A stretch of DNA of 64,000 nucleotides from Lachnospiraceae bacterium (GCA_910573755.1 CAJTBO010000003.1:124001-188000); one strand, 5' to 3'; positions 43,324 through 55,734 are shown, counted from the stretch's first letter. The notes: a model not told the origin generated them from the letters alone. Made by a program: numbers and translations.

Positions 43324-45813
43324 TTATTCTTCCGTACTCTCTTCTTCCACAGATTCTTCACCATCAACTTTTTCACGCACCTTCGCTATTTTGGCAACTT
43401 TCACGCCTTTTTCCAGATTGATCAGCTTGACACCGGAAGTAATCCTGCCCAGTACGGAAACATCACTCATACGAATCTGAATAATGATACCTTCTGTTGT
43501 GATCATCATGATCTCATGTTCTTCATTGACTGCCTTGACACCTACCACATTACCGGTCTTTTCTACGATCTTATAGCATTTTACTCCTTTACCGCCTCTG
43601 TTCTGTACGGAAAATTCACTGATATCCGTCCGTTTTCCCATACCGTTTTCAGAAACGATAAGCAGTTCATCCCCCTGCGTATTAAGCTGCATACCAATGA
43701 CTTCATCTCTGTCGTCAAGATTCATACCGATGACACCCATAGAACTTCTGCCGGTATTTCTGACATCTGTTTCCCTGAAACGAATACACATGCCGAATTT
43801 TGTCACAAGCAGGATTTCCGTATCTTTATTCGTAGTCTTTACCTCGATCAGTTCATCATCATCCCGCAGATTTATCGCAATCAGCCCGTTTTTCCGCACA
43901 TTACTGTATTCCACTATAGCAGTCTTTTTGACAATACCTTTTCTGGTCACCATAAACAGATTCTGATCATCATCATAAGTGGCAACAGGGATCATCGCAG
44001 AAATCTTTTCTCCTGGATTAAGCTGCAGCAGATTAATGATCGCCGTTCCTCTCGCTGTCCTGCCGGCTTCCGGAATCTCATAAGCCTTCATGCGGTAAAC
44101 CCTGCCCAGATTCGTAAAGAACATGATATACTGATGCGTATCCATCATCAAAAGATCCTCTATATAATCTTCCTCAATGGTAGTCATTCCCTTAATGCCT
44201 TTACCGCCTCTGTTCTGTGTTTTAAAATTGTCAACTGTCATACGTTTGATATAACCCAGACTTGTCATGGCAATGACCGTGTTTCCTCTGGGAATCAGAT
44301 CTTCCATATTAATATCATAAATGTCGTAACCGATCTTACTTCTCCTGTCATCGCCATATTTATCAGCAATCACCTGAATCTCATCTTTAATCACACCAAG
44401 AAGCAGCTTTTCATCGGCAAGGATCGCTTTTAATTCTTTGATCTTTGCCATCAATTCTTTATGTTCGTTTTCCAGTTTCTCCCGTTCGAGTCCTGTCAGG
44501 GCACGCAGCCTCATATCCACTATCGCCTGCGCCTGCACATCGGTAAACTCAAATCTCTCTATTAAATTCATTTTTGCTTCCGCAGTGGAAGCGCTGGCAC
44601 GGATAATACGGATTACTTCATCAATATGATCCAGTGCCTTTAAAAGTCCCTGTAAAATATGATCTCTCTCTTCCGCCTTATTCAGATCATATTTAGTCCT
44701 TCTTGTCACAACATCTTTCTGATGTTCCAGATAGTAATTCAGCATATCCAGAAGATTCATGACCTTCGGCTGATTATCGATCAAAGCAAGCATGATCACG
44801 CCAAAAGAATCCTGAAGCTGAGTATGTTTATAAAGCTGATTTAAGATAATATTGGCATTGACATCTTTCCTCAGCTCGATCACGATCCTCATACCTTCCC
44901 TGCTGGATTCATCCCGCAGATCCGTGATACCGTCAATCTTCTTATTTTTTACAAGATCGGCGATCTTCAGAACAAGATTTGCCTTGTTCACCATATAGGG
45001 AAGTTCCGTAACAACAATGCGGGTTTTTCCGTTACTCATGGTCTCCATATCCGTAACGGCGCGCACACGCACTTTGCCTCTGCCTGTACGATAAGCCTCC
45101 TCGCTGCCTCTTGTACCGAGAATAATACCGCCTGTCGGAAAATCCGGTGCCTTCACCAGTTTCAGTATCTCGTCCATTTCGGTATTTCTGTCTTCCCTGA
45201 TATGATTATCAATGATCTTTACAACGGCACTCACAACTTCCCGCAGATTATGAGGCGGAATATTGGTTGCCATACCTACCGCAATACCGGAAGTACCGTT
45301 TACCAGAAGATTCGGATAACGACTTGGAAGTACGACAGGCTCTTTTTCCGTATTATCGAAGTTCGGTATAAAATCTACCGTATTTTTATTGATATCCGCA
45401 AGCAGTTCCATAGAAATTTTGGAAAGCCTTGCCTCTGTATAACGCATGGCGGCAGCGCCGTCACCATCCATAGAACCAAAATTTCCGTGACCGTCTACAA
45501 GAGGATATCTCGTGGACCATTCCTGCGCCATATTGACCAGAGCGCCGTAAATAGAACTATCTCCGTGGGGGTGATATTTACCCATCGTATCACCGACGAT
45601 ACGGGCACTTTTTCTATGTGGCTTATCCGGACCGTTATTCAACTCGATCATAGAATAGAGCACACGTCTCTGAACAGGTTTCAATCCGTCTCTTACATCA
45701 GGAAGCGCACGAGCCGCAATAACGCTCATGGCATAATCAATGTAGGAATCTTCCATTTTTTTCTTCAGGTCTACTTCTTCTATCTTGTCAAAATCGAAGA
45801 TCTTGTCATCCAT
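43324..45813 (-). CDS. gyrA: DNA gyrase subunit A
   Basis: An 829-residue gyrase subunit. [17 protein letters not shown], the catalytic Tyr125 ([10 protein letters not shown]), and the C-terminal pinwheel with the GyrA box NRGGKG (the second copy QNRGGKGVK reads as a repeat). It introduces negative supercoils with GyrB. In the quinolone pocket ([17 protein letters not shown]) the Ser83 equivalent is Ser86 but the Asp87 equivalent is Gly90. Position, strand and distance to gyrB are standard. Confidence 0.98.
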   Translation of the reverse strand: MDDKIFDFDKIEEVDLKKKMEDSYIDYAMSVIAARALPDVRDGLKPVQRRVLYSMIELNNGPDKPHRKSARIVGDTMGKYHPHGDSSIYGALVNMAQEWSTRYPLVDGHGNFGSMDGDGAAAMRYTEARLSKISMELLADINKNTVDFIPNFDNTEKEPVVLPSRYPNLLVNGTSGIAVGMATNIPPHNLREVVSAVVKIIDNHIREDRNTEMDEILKLVKAPDFPTGGIILGTRGSEEAYRTGRGKVRVRAVTDMETMSNGKTRIVVTELPYMVNKANLVLKIADLVKNKKIDGITDLRDESSREGMRIVIELRKDVNANIILNQLYKHTQLQDSFGVIMLALIDNQPKVMNLLDMLNYYLEHQKDVVTRRTKYDLNKAEERDHILQGLLKALDHIDEVIRIIRASASTAEAKMNLIERFEFTDVQAQAIVDMRLRALTGLEREKLENEHKELMAKIKELKAILADEKLLLGVIKDEIQVIADKYGDDRRSKIGYDIYDINMEDLIPRGNTVIAMTSLGYIKRMTVDNFKTQNRGGKGIKGMTTIEEDYIEDLLMMDTHQYIMFFTNLGRVYRMKAYEIPEAGRTARGTAIINLLQLNPGEKISAMIPVATYDDDQNLFMVTRKGIVKKTAIVEYSNVRKNGLIAINLRDDDELIEVKTTNKDTEILLVTKFGMCIRFRETDVRNTGRSSMGVIGMNLDDRDEVIGMQLNTQGDELLIVSENGMGKRTDISEFSVQNRGGKGVKCYKIVEKTGNVVGVKAVNEEHEIMMITTEGIIIQIRMSDVSVLGRITSGVKLINLEKGVKVAKIAKVREKVDGEESVEEESTEE

Positions 45814-45935
45814 ATTTCCTCACATTCTGCCGTACATACGACATAAAAAATTCTTATAACTGTTTATCCATATTTTTTTAATATATTTTATATATTTAAT
45901 ATAAATTACAATTTTATATTTATCCCGTTGCTTTA

Positions 45936-47867
<1,932 letters not shown>

Positions 47868-47885
47868 TTAAAATGTCCTTTCTTT

Positions 47886-48965
47886 TCAGTCCTCTATACT
47901 ACCATTCACTACTTTAAAAACTTTATTTATCTCAAAACGGTTTTTTACAAATTCATCCAGACCTGTACAGGTTATGATCGTCTGAATATCTCCGATGCTG
48001 TTCAACAGATAATTCTGCCTGTTGCTGTCAAGTTCTGACAATACATCATCAAGCAGCAGTACCGGCGTATCCTTTATGGATTTTTTTACCAGTTCTATTT
48101 CTGACAGCTTCAGCGAAAGCGCCGCTGTGCGCTGCTGCCCCTGTGAACCGAACTTTCTGATATCAATATCATTTACCATAAAACGGATATCGTCCCTGTG
48201 TGGGCCTGTGGTTGTCTGTTTTAATAAAATATCTTTTTCCTGATTTTTTTTCAGTTTATCTTCCAGCTCATCTATCTCCACATTTTTTTCATAGATTATT
48301 TTTATCTTTTCTTTTCCGCCGGATAATTTTGTATGTAGTTCGCTCAGAATCTCATCAAGCTGGGAAATAAAAATTTCACGCCTCTCAATCAGCTTACTTC
48401 CAAAAGATGCAAGCTGGGAATCCCAGATGGAGAGCGTCTCCCGGAGTCCCGGATTTAAATACAAATCCTTCAACAGTTTATTCCTTTGATTTACGATCTT
48501 ATTATAATGATTCAGATTATACAGATAAAAGGAATCAAGCTGACAGAGTTCCATATCAATAAAATGTCTTCTTTCAGCGGGACCGTTTTTAATAATACTC
48601 AGATCTTCCGGTGAAAAAAACACTACATTCAAAAGTCCCATCAGTTCCGCAGCTTTTTTTATTCTCTGGGAATCTATAGCAATACCCTTTGTCTTTCCTT
48701 TTCTCAGATGCATATCTATCTGTCTGGTAATTTCCTCTTTAAACAGATAACTTCTGATATGCGCCTCATCGTATCCAAACCGGATAATATCCTGATCTTT
48801 GCTGCTTTTATGAGACTTGGTAGTAGCTGTCATAAAAATAGCTTCGAGAATATTTGTTTTCCCCTGCGCATTATCACCATAAAAAATATTGGTGCCGCTG
48901 TCAAATTCAATCTGCAGCATATTATAATTTCTGAAATTTTGAAGTTCCAGAGATTTCATTATCAT
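47886..48965 (-). CDS. recF: DNA replication and repair protein RecF
   Basis: A 359-residue SMC-like ATPase. Walker A FYGDNAQGKTNILEAI, signature region KFGSQGQQRTAALSLKLSE, Walker B VLLLDDVLSELD. It helps load RecA at gaps. ATG at 48965 or, six bases later, at 48959 (MKSLELQNFRNY), the usual N-terminus. Its place between yaaA and gyrB is the standard one. Confidence 0.97.
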   Translation of the reverse strand: MIMKSLELQNFRNYNMLQIEFDSGTNIFYGDNAQGKTNILEAIFMTATTKSHKSSKDQDIIRFGYDEAHIRSYLFKEEITRQIDMHLRKGKTKGIAIDSQRIKKAAELMGLLNVVFFSPEDLSIIKNGPAERRHFIDMELCQLDSFYLYNLNHYNKIVNQRNKLLKDLYLNPGLRETLSIWDSQLASFGSKLIERREIFISQLDEILSELHTKLSGGKEKIKIIYEKNVEIDELEDKLKKNQEKDILLKQTTTGPHRDDIRFMVNDIDIRKFGSQGQQRTAALSLKLSEIELVKKSIKDTPVLLLDDVLSELDSNRQNYLLNSIGDIQTIITCTGLDEFVKNRFEINKVFKVVNGSIED

Positions 48966-49122
48966 AAAACGGTAATTTCCTTTTTCAACGATACATACGG
49001 TTAAAATATGCCGATCTAAAACTTATATAGTATATCATTTATTTTATGATCTTATAAAATTATAATTTTACAAGATCATGTTATCTGTTTTTAAACCGAT
49101 ACTTAAATCCATTATTATAAAT

Positions 49123-49332
49123 CTAATTCTTTATAATATATTCCTTGCCCTCATAAGAAAATATATCATCTCTATAAAGTTTTCTTCCACGCCGGAGTTC
49201 TACCTCATCGTTTACCGTTACTTCTCCGTCCTGAATCAATACTTTGGCATCCAGTCCGGAACCTACGGCGCCGGCAAGTTTCATCGCCTGCCCCAGTTTA
49301 ATAAATTCATCTTTGATTATTACTTCTTCCAT
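49123..49332 (-). CDS. yaaA: S4-domain RNA-binding protein YaaA
   Basis: A 69-residue single S4 domain: IKDEFIKLGQAMKLAGAVGSGLDAKVLIQDGEVTVNDEVELRRGRKL. Nearly always found between dnaN and recF in Bacillota. Thought to bind RNA, perhaps in 50S assembly. Confidence 0.95.
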   Translation of the reverse strand: MEEVIIKDEFIKLGQAMKLAGAVGSGLDAKVLIQDGEVTVNDEVELRRGRKLYRDDIFSYEGKEYIIKN

Positions 49333-49380
49333 TTAAGATGCTCCTTTTCAATAAAAATCCGGATCATTCGATGCTGTCTT

Positions 49381-50487
49381 TTAAGATACAGTTGTAAAAT
49401 TGACCGGCAGGATCATATAAACATAACTGTCCTCAGAATCTTTGATAAAACAAGGTGCCTTCGGATTCACAAGATAAATATCAATTTCCTCTCCGTCGAT
49501 AACCCGGAGGGCATCGATCAAAAATTTAGGATTAAACCCTATCATCAGATCCTTGCCGTTTTTGGAAATATCAATCAGTTCCCTCATGCTGCCGATCGTG
49601 GAATTGATCTTCAGCTCCATATTTTCATCTGTAATATTAATGATAATAGGCTTTTTATCCCCTTCTTTCACCAGAAGGGTAGCTCTGTCGATACTGTCGA
49701 GAAGCTTTCTCTTGTTGATTGTTACCTTTGTCTCGTAATCGGAAGAAAGCATCTGATCAATATTAAAATAATCTCCCTCGATCAGTCTCGATACCACCGT
49801 GGTATTGTCAAACTCAAATACGATATGCTTATTTGTAAAGAAAATAACCACATCTTTATCCGTATCGCCATTCAGAATCTTGCTGATCTCATTTAAAGTC
49901 TTTCCCGGAACGACAACTTTTTTCTTCGGATAAGAATTTTTCAGATAAACTTTTCTGATGGAGATACGGTGCCCGTCCAAAGAAGCTACTCTCAATTTAT
50001 CTTCATTCACTTCAAATAACTCGCCCGTCATAAGTTTATTTGTATCATTATCGGCAATGGAGAAAATCGTCTGTCTGACCAGTTCCCTTAACGTAAACTG
50101 TGATAAGATAATGGAATCCAGTTTTTCAATATTCGGAAGATAAGAAAAATCCTCTCCTGATTTTCCCACGATCTTAATATAGGCATCTCCGCTGGTAATA
50201 ACTGTCTCATAGGAATCGTTTGTCTCTATTTTTATATCGCCGTCGGAATATTTACGCACAATTTCAAGAAACGTTTTAGCCTCTAACGCTACGATACCGG
50301 GTTCTATGATATCTCCTTCCACGATCGTTTCAATTCCGAGTTCCATATCATTGGCTGTCAATTTAATCTTATCAGATGCATTGATCAAAATACACTGCAG
50401 GATAGACATGGTAGTCTTACCGGGAACAGCCTTTGATACGATCTGAACACCGTTTAAAAGATTTGATCTTGAACATACTAATTTCAT
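49381..50487 (-). CDS. dnaN: DNA polymerase III beta sliding clamp
   Basis: A 368-residue clamp of three repeated domains, ending with CFIKDSEDSYVYMILPVNF, the hydrophobic pocket that holds polymerase and other clamp-binding peptides. Follows dnaA. ATG after AAGGA. Confidence 0.98.
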   Translation of the reverse strand: MKLVCSRSNLLNGVQIVSKAVPGKTTMSILQCILINASDKIKLTANDMELGIETIVEGDIIEPGIVALEAKTFLEIVRKYSDGDIKIETNDSYETVITSGDAYIKIVGKSGEDFSYLPNIEKLDSIILSQFTLRELVRQTIFSIADNDTNKLMTGELFEVNEDKLRVASLDGHRISIRKVYLKNSYPKKKVVVPGKTLNEISKILNGDTDKDVVIFFTNKHIVFEFDNTTVVSRLIEGDYFNIDQMLSSDYETKVTINKRKLLDSIDRATLLVKEGDKKPIIINITDENMELKINSTIGSMRELIDISKNGKDLMIGFNPKFLIDALRVIDGEEIDIYLVNPKAPCFIKDSEDSYVYMILPVNFTTVS

Positions 50488-50655
50488 TTGTGCATAATCC
50501 TTTCCTTATAGATACTGATTAATACGTTTCATCGCATGTGGCGCAGTGATTATATATTAATGATGAATTTCATAGTACATAGTAATAGGGGGTGTTGAAA
50601 TGTTTATAACCTTAAAATAACCTGTAAATAAGCCTGATAGCCAACAGGATAAGTC

Positions 50656-50702
50656 TATGGATAACCGGGGAAAAACTTTTTATAAATATATGTTTATCCA
50701 CT
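50656..50702. promoter_or_regulatory. DnaA-box-like sites between dnaA and dnaN
   Basis: TTATCCATA on the minus strand (50664-50656) and TTATCCACT on the plus strand (50694-50702), each one base from the consensus TTATCCACA. They could form a minor origin sub-site or regulate dnaN. The rest of the 305-base gap holds no gene. Confidence 0.5.
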
Positions 50703-50792
50703 TTCAGGATTATCTGCATTCAGATAAGATCCGAAGCCGTTAAAAGTTATCCTCGTCCATTCACATGGGATGTTTATAAAATTGTGGAAATA

Positions 50793-52175
50793 TCAGGAGG
50801 GACTTAAAATATTTTTGATGATGTTGATCTTGTTTTTCAGTTCCTCATTGTATTTCATTTCTTCTTCTATCTTTTTGATACCATGAATAATCGTGGTATG
50901 GTCTTTTTTTCCAAGTGTTTTTGCGATATTGATAAGCTGGGTATCTGTCAATTCCCTGCAGAGGTACATGTAGACCTGTCTTGGAATGACAAATTCGGCA
51001 TTTCTTCTTTGTGATCTGATATCTTCCGGAGTGACGTCAAAATGTTCAGAAACAATATTAATAATAAGATCAGTTGTGATTTCTTTGGATTTTGAAGGGT
51101 ATATCACATCTTTTAAAGCATCTTTCGCGTGTTCCATTGTCAGCTCATCCAGAGGAATTTTGTTGATTTTAGAGAAAGCGATTATTTTATTGAAAGCGCC
51201 TTCCAGTTCTCTGATATTGGATTGAATGTTGTTTGCAATATATTCAAAGATAGCGTTATCTATTTTTTTCTCATAAACTTCCGCGTTTTTACGAAGGATA
51301 GCGACTTTGGTTTCATAGTCAGGCGCCTGTATATCGGCGATCAGTCCCCATTCAAAACGGGATCGGAAACGTTCTTCTAACGCTTCCATTTCCTTAGGCG
51401 GTTTATCGGAGGATATCACGATCTGTTTGCCGGCGCCGTGCAATACGTTGAATGTATGGAAAAATTCCTCCTGCGTGCTTTCTTTTCCGATAATGAACTG
51501 TATATCATCGATCATCAGCACATCTACAGTTCTGTATTTTTCACGGAGCTTTGTCATGGTAGTTGCGTTACCGCTTCTAATGGATTCTATTACTTCGTTA
51601 GTAAACTGTTCTGAAGTCACATAAAGAACTTTCATTTCAGAGTTCTGTTCCAGGATAAAACGTCCGATAGAATGTATCAGATGGGTTTTTCCAAGTCCTG
51701 CCCCGCCGTAGATATATAGCGGATTATAGGCGCCGCCAGGTGTTTCGGCGACGGCGAGCGCTGCGGAGTGAGCAAACCGGTTATTGCTTCCTACTACAAA
51801 AGTATCAAATTTATATTTAGGGTTGAGGTTTGCCCTTTCATATACGATATTGTAGGTCGATTTTTTTTTGCTGTTTTCTTCGTCCGAATCGCTTTCGATA
51901 TCTTTCTCCAGAATAAAGGAGACGGTAAAATTCTTATCCATTATTTCTGTAATGGTTACCTGAAAAAAGCTCGTATACTTATTGGAGATATAATTGATGG
52001 CGTGCGCCTGATCCATGGGAATGATGATGAATACGTTACCGCTCTCTACCTTATATAATTTTAAAGGTTCGATCCATGTAGAATAGGAAATATTGGATAA
52101 TTCATATTCTTTTCTTATGGTCTCTTTGATCAATTCCCATTTTTCCTTTATGGAATCTGAATAGGCGTTTTCCAT
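50793..52175 (-). CDS. dnaA: Chromosomal replication initiator DnaA
   Basis: A 460-residue initiator. Domain I (1-85), a short acidic linker (95-105), the AAA+ domain with Walker A GGAGLGKTHL (157-166) and Walker B VLMIDDIQF, and domain IV with RRNAEFVIPRQVYMYLCREL and the DnaA-box-binding signature GKKDHTTIIHGIKKI. It opens oriC and loads the helicase. ATG after GGAGACATTAAA. Confidence 0.99.
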   Translation of the reverse strand: MENAYSDSIKEKWELIKETIRKEYELSNISYSTWIEPLKLYKVESGNVFIIIPMDQAHAINYISNKYTSFFQVTITEIMDKNFTVSFILEKDIESDSDEENSKKKSTYNIVYERANLNPKYKFDTFVVGSNNRFAHSAALAVAETPGGAYNPLYIYGGAGLGKTHLIHSIGRFILEQNSEMKVLYVTSEQFTNEVIESIRSGNATTMTKLREKYRTVDVLMIDDIQFIIGKESTQEEFFHTFNVLHGAGKQIVISSDKPPKEMEALEERFRSRFEWGLIADIQAPDYETKVAILRKNAEVYEKKIDNAIFEYIANNIQSNIRELEGAFNKIIAFSKINKIPLDELTMEHAKDALKDVIYPSKSKEITTDLIINIVSEHFDVTPEDIRSQRRNAEFVIPRQVYMYLCRELTDTQLINIAKTLGKKDHTTIIHGIKKIEEEMKYNEELKNKINIIKNILSPS

Positions 52176-52284
52176 TTTAATGTCTCCATAGTAATTTTGG
52201 TTTTTGATTCAGAATTGAAAACATGGTAATTATGCCGTTTATTGTAAATAAATAATATTTATCCGATAAAAAGCGTTAGTTTCC

Positions 52285-52313
52285 ATTATAATATAAAAGA
52301 GTGTTTTTTTCAA
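52285..52313 (-). promoter_or_regulatory. dnaA promoter
   Basis: Minus strand -35 TTGAAA (52313-52308), 17 bases, perfect -10 TATAAT (52290-52285). The adjacent DnaA-box-like site at 52321 would place DnaA right beside the -35, a classic autoregulation layout. Confidence 0.75.
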
Positions 52314-52320
52314 ATCATTT

Positions 52321-52758
52321 ATATCCACATTATTGTACCACAAAAGAGATAAAAAGAAAATGTTATCCACATAAATAATTATTTAATGTTGTGGATAACT
52401 GAAAGTAAATAATATTGAATTTTTAGATAATAAGAGTTAATAAAATAGAAATTATAGATATCCTCAGTCAAAAGAAAGGAAAATTAGTTATTTTAATGAT
52501 ATTATCCACAACTTATCCACATTTTGTGGATAGATTTATGTAAAGAAAGTTGTCCACATATATGAAAATGTTGATATGTGTATTTCTATATGTAGTAGTC
52601 AATACTTGTGAATGATTACTATATATTGATTTTATGGAATTTTGAGAAAAATCCTTTGATTTACAGGCCTTTTGTGGATAAATTTCATTAAAAAATTTGG
52701 CATATCTGCTTGACGAAAAAGATAATTACTTATATAATTGAAAACGATATTTTCCACA
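52321..52758. other. oriC: Chromosome replication origin oriC (DnaA-box cluster)
   Basis: DnaA boxes matching TTATCCACA exactly: plus 52363-52371, 52502-52510, 52513-52521; minus 52398-52390 and 52681-52673. One mismatch: ATATCCACA 52321-52329, CTATCCACA on minus 52533-52525, TTGTCCACA 52550-52558, TTTTCCACA 52750-52758. The AT-rich stretch 52399-52500 and the segment after 52560 are possible unwinding regions. It lies between divergent dnaA and rpmH, the expected place in Bacillota. Confidence 0.95.
52710..52738 (+). promoter_or_regulatory. rpmH operon promoter
   Basis: -35 TTGACG (52710-52715), 17 bases, perfect -10 TATAAT (52733-52738). A DnaA-box-like site follows at 52750 and a small hairpin ACCGT...ACGGT near 52763-52781. 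Confidence 0.8.
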
Positions 52759-52869
52759 AAAAGACCGTTTTTTCAGACGGTGATACGAGCAAATAAGCAA
52801 AGCGTTTGCGGATCAGAGTTGTTCGATAAATCAGAATATTTAATATGTTAAGAAGGAGGTGTATCAGAT

Positions 52870-53004
52870 ATGAAAATGACATTTCAGCCGAAAAAAAGAC
52901 AGAGATCTAAAGTGCATGGCTTCAGAGCCAGAATGAGCACTCCGGGCGGAAGAAAGGTTTTAGCTGCCAGAAGGAGAAAAGGAAGAAAAAGATTATCTGC
53001 ATAA
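52870..53004 (+). CDS. rpmH: 50S ribosomal protein L34
   Basis: A 44-residue, very basic protein: [19 protein letters not shown] then the L34 signature [19 protein letters not shown] and the end KRLSA. RBS AAGGAGG. First gene of the rightward operon, 65 bases ahead of rnpA. Confidence 0.98.
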   Translation: MKMTFQPKKRQRSKVHGFRARMSTPGGRKVLAARRRKGRKRLSA

Positions 53005-53069
53005 GGTATTTACATGGGCCACAAAACGAAATTTGTGGCCTGTTTCTTTCAAAGCCGAGGAAAATGTAG

Positions 53070-53432
53070 ATGAAATTTTCAACATCGTTAAAAAAGAATG
53101 AAGATTTCCGGTATGTTTATAGAAATGGAAAAGTAAAAGCAAATCGCTATCTTGTGATGTATGTTGTGGAAAATGGTCAGGCTATAAACAGACTGGGTAT
53201 TTCTGCCAGTAAGAAGATCGGAAACAGCGTTGTCAGGCATCATTTTTACAGACTGGTCAGAGAAAGTTACCGGCTGCATGAAAAAATATTTAATAGTGGT
53301 TTAGATATTGTAGTCGTTGCGAAAAAAAGTGCGGCGGACGTCGGTTTCAGAGAGATCGAGAGCGCACTGTTACATCTTGGAAAGCTGCATCGTATATGCA
53401 ATAATGAATTAGAAAATAAAGATGCAGAATAA
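53070..53432 (+). CDS. rnpA: Ribonuclease P protein component
   Basis: A 120-residue RNase P protein. FRYVYRNGKVKANRYLVMYV is the central cleft; RLGISASKKIGNSVVRHHFYRLVRESYR is a somewhat divergent form of the RNR motif that binds the RNA subunit. It processes tRNA 5' ends with rnpB RNA. Confidence 0.97.
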   Translation: MKFSTSLKKNEDFRYVYRNGKVKANRYLVMYVVENGQAINRLGISASKKIGNSVVRHHFYRLVRESYRLHEKIFNSGLDIVVVAKKSAADVGFREIESALLHLGKLHRICNNELENKDAE

Positions 53433-53443
53433 TCGTTATTACT

Positions 53444-53653
53444 ATGAAAAGTATTATGATTTGGTTGATTAAAATTTATAGAAAGTACTTATCTCCCCTG
53501 AAAAGTACGAAGTGCCCTTATTTTCCAAGCTGTTCGGAATACGGATTGGAGGCTGTGGAGAAATACGGCGCGTTAAAAGGGGGGATGCTGGCTTTATGGA
53601 GAATCTTGAGATGCAATCCTTTTTCCAAGGGAGGATATGATCCGGTTCCTTAA
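53444..53653 (+). CDS. yidD: Membrane protein insertion efficiency factor YidD
   Basis: A 69-residue small protein with the family core KIYRKYLSPLKSTKCPYFPSCSEYGLEA and the CNPFSKGGYDPVP end. An N-terminal amphipathic helix attaches it to the membrane. Eleven bases after rnpA. Confidence 0.96.
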   Translation: MKSIMIWLIKIYRKYLSPLKSTKCPYFPSCSEYGLEAVEKYGALKGGMLALWRILRCNPFSKGGYDPVP

Positions 53654-53685
53654 GAAGCAGGGCCAGATTAGAGTAAGGAGGCTAA

Positions 53686-54978
53686 ATGTCTAATATTTTA
53701 TTAACACAGTATCAGGGCATGTTTATCGGTCCGGTCGCGAAAATACTTGGTTATCTGATGGAAGGGATATTCTATGTGCTGAATATGATAGGTATTCAGA
53801 ATTCCGGCCTTTCTATTATTTTGTTTACGGTGGTCATTTATCTTTTTATGACGCCGCTTACGATCAAGCAGCAGAAATTTTCAAAACTGCAGACAAAAAT
53901 GAGCCCTGAGATTCAGGCAATTCAGGCAAAATATAAAAATAAAAAAGATAATGATTCTATGATGGCAATGAATCAGGAAACACAGGCAGTCTACGCAAAG
54001 TATGGCGTTTCTGCTTCCGGCAGCTGTATACAGCTTGCTATTCAGATGCCGATCCTGCTCTCTTTATATCGTGTTATATATGCGATCCCTGCATATGTTG
54101 CTTCGGTAAAAGAAGTATTCTTTCCCTTTGTGGACAAACTGATCGCGCAGAGCGGCAGTGCTGAATTTATCCAGAATTTTTCCAATGCCAATATGTTTTC
54201 AAAACAGTTTGAAAATGAAAATTTCCTTGCCGGTGTGACTACTTATGTTCAGAATACTTATATTGATGTATTAAACAGGGCGAGTACGGCGGACTGGCTG
54301 AGTCTTAAAACACAGTATCCTTCTCTTTCCGCAGATATTGATAAAACGTTATCTGCTCTTGAGAGATATAATAATTTTCTTGGTTTGAATATAGCGAATT
54401 CTCCTTCCTTTATTATTAAGGATGCTTTTTCAAACGGAGCATATCTGATGGTGGCGGGAGCAATTATGATTCCTGTTCTGGCTGCGGCTACCCAGTGGAT
54501 CAATACAAAACTGATGCCGACTCAGGCAAAGAGCGGAAATGAGCAGGCGGATCAGATGGCAGCCCAGATGAAGATGATGAATACGATGATGCCTATCATG
54601 TCTGCTGTTTTTTGTTTTACACTTCCCGCAGGTATGGGTATTTACTGGATTGCCGGTGCCGTGATCAGAAGTATTCAGCAGGTTGTGATCAATAAGCATA
54701 TCGATAAGATGGATTTTGATTATATTATTGAGAAGAACAAGGATAAAGCTGCGAAGAAGATGGAGAAGAAAAAAGTCCAGACTGAGAAGATGCAGCAGTA
54801 TGCTAATATAAGTACCAGAAATATTGATATCAATAAAAAATCCAATATCAGCGATGCAGAGAGAGAAGCTGCATTAAAGAAGGCGAATGAATATTACAGT
54901 AAAAATGCAAAACCCGGTTCCATGGCAGCAAAAGCAAATATGGTAAGGGAATATAATGAAAAGAATACCAGAAAATAG
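53686..54978 (+). CDS. yidC: Membrane protein insertase YidC/Oxa1
   Basis: A 430-residue insertase. Span near residues 30-55 (LSIILFTVVIYLFMTPLTIKQQ), the cytoplasmic hairpin with EIQAIQAKYKNKKDN, then a conserved region CIQLAIQMPILLSLYRVIY and two later spans (GAIMIPVLAAATQW, TLPAGMGIYWIAGAVI). An external loop of about 100 residues follows the second span. The C-terminal 100 residues are basic and helical, for ribosome contact. No lipobox cysteine is seen. Confidence 0.96.
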   Translation: MSNILLTQYQGMFIGPVAKILGYLMEGIFYVLNMIGIQNSGLSIILFTVVIYLFMTPLTIKQQKFSKLQTKMSPEIQAIQAKYKNKKDNDSMMAMNQETQAVYAKYGVSASGSCIQLAIQMPILLSLYRVIYAIPAYVASVKEVFFPFVDKLIAQSGSAEFIQNFSNANMFSKQFENENFLAGVTTYVQNTYIDVLNRASTADWLSLKTQYPSLSADIDKTLSALERYNNFLGLNIANSPSFIIKDAFSNGAYLMVAGAIMIPVLAAATQWINTKLMPTQAKSGNEQADQMAAQMKMMNTMMPIMSAVFCFTLPAGMGIYWIAGAVIRSIQQVVINKHIDKMDFDYIIEKNKDKAAKKMEKKKVQTEKMQQYANISTRNIDINKKSNISDAEREAALKKANEYYSKNAKPGSMAAKANMVREYNEKNTRK

Positions 54979-55001
54979 TCAGAAAGGGGATAGGTTAAAA
55001 A

Positions 55002-55631
55002 ATGGAATTTGTTGAATTTTCTGCAAAGACAGTGAATGACGCGATAATTGAAGCATGTCAGAAATTTACGGTGGCAAGTGATAAACTGGAATATGAAGTA
55101 ATAGAAGAGGGTTCTTCCGGATTTTTAGGTATCGGTTCCAAACCTGCCGTTATTAAAGCGAGAGTAAAATCTTCCATAGAAGATACGGCGAAAGATTTCC
55201 TGAACGGCGTTTTTGAGGCTATGAATATGGTCGTTGTTTCGGAAGTAAAATATAATGAAGATGAAAATACGATGGATATTGAACTGAGCGGCGATGAGAT
55301 GGGTGTCCTGATCGGAAAGAGAGGACAGACGCTGGATTCTTTACAGTATCTGGTATCCCTTGTGGTAAATAAAGATACGGAAAATTATATCAGAGTAAAG
55401 GTAGATACGGAAAATTACAGACAGAGAAGGAGAGAAACTCTGGAAAATCTCGCAAAAAATATTTCCTTTAAGGTAAAGAGAACAAAGAGAGCTGTATCTT
55501 TGGAGCCTATGAATCCTTATGAGAGAAGAATCATTCATTCCGCGCTTCAGAATGACAGATATGTGACAACGCACAGTGAGGGGAATGAACCTTACAGACA
55601 TGTTGTTGTAACCATTAAGAGGGAAAGGTAG
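55002..55631 (+). CDS. jag: RNA-binding protein Jag/KhpB
   Basis: A 209-residue protein. Jag_N domain (MEFVEFSAKTVNDAIIEA and GFLGIGSKPAVIKARVK), a type II KH domain (GVLIGKRGQTLDSLQYLVSLVVN), and an R3H domain (ERRIIHSALQNDRYVTTHSEG). Acts with KhpA in RNA regulation of cell elongation. Twenty-three bases after yidC. Confidence 0.97.
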   Translation: MEFVEFSAKTVNDAIIEACQKFTVASDKLEYEVIEEGSSGFLGIGSKPAVIKARVKSSIEDTAKDFLNGVFEAMNMVVVSEVKYNEDENTMDIELSGDEMGVLIGKRGQTLDSLQYLVSLVVNKDTENYIRVKVDTENYRQRRRETLENLAKNISFKVKRTKRAVSLEPMNPYERRIIHSALQNDRYVTTHSEGNEPYRHVVVTIKRER

Positions 55632-55707
55632 AAGTTTATTTTTATTCCGGTCGGCTTTTTGGTTAGACAGTATTTGACAGAAATATTTATACAGATCAGC
55701 GGTAAAG

Positions 55708-55734
55708 ATTCGGGCGTCGGGCAGACGCCCGAAT
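55708..55734 (+). other. GC-rich hairpin ahead of mnmE
   Basis: A perfect 11-bp stem ATTCGGGCGTC / GACGCCCGAAT with a five-base loop, in the 126-base gap between jag and mnmE. It lacks a T-run, so it looks more like a processing or pausing element than a full terminator. Confidence 0.6.

Noticed and set aside
43162-44433. 423-codon plus-strand open frame opposite gyrA
   Set aside because: Antisense shadow of gyrA with His/Phe/Ile-rich composition and no family resemblance.
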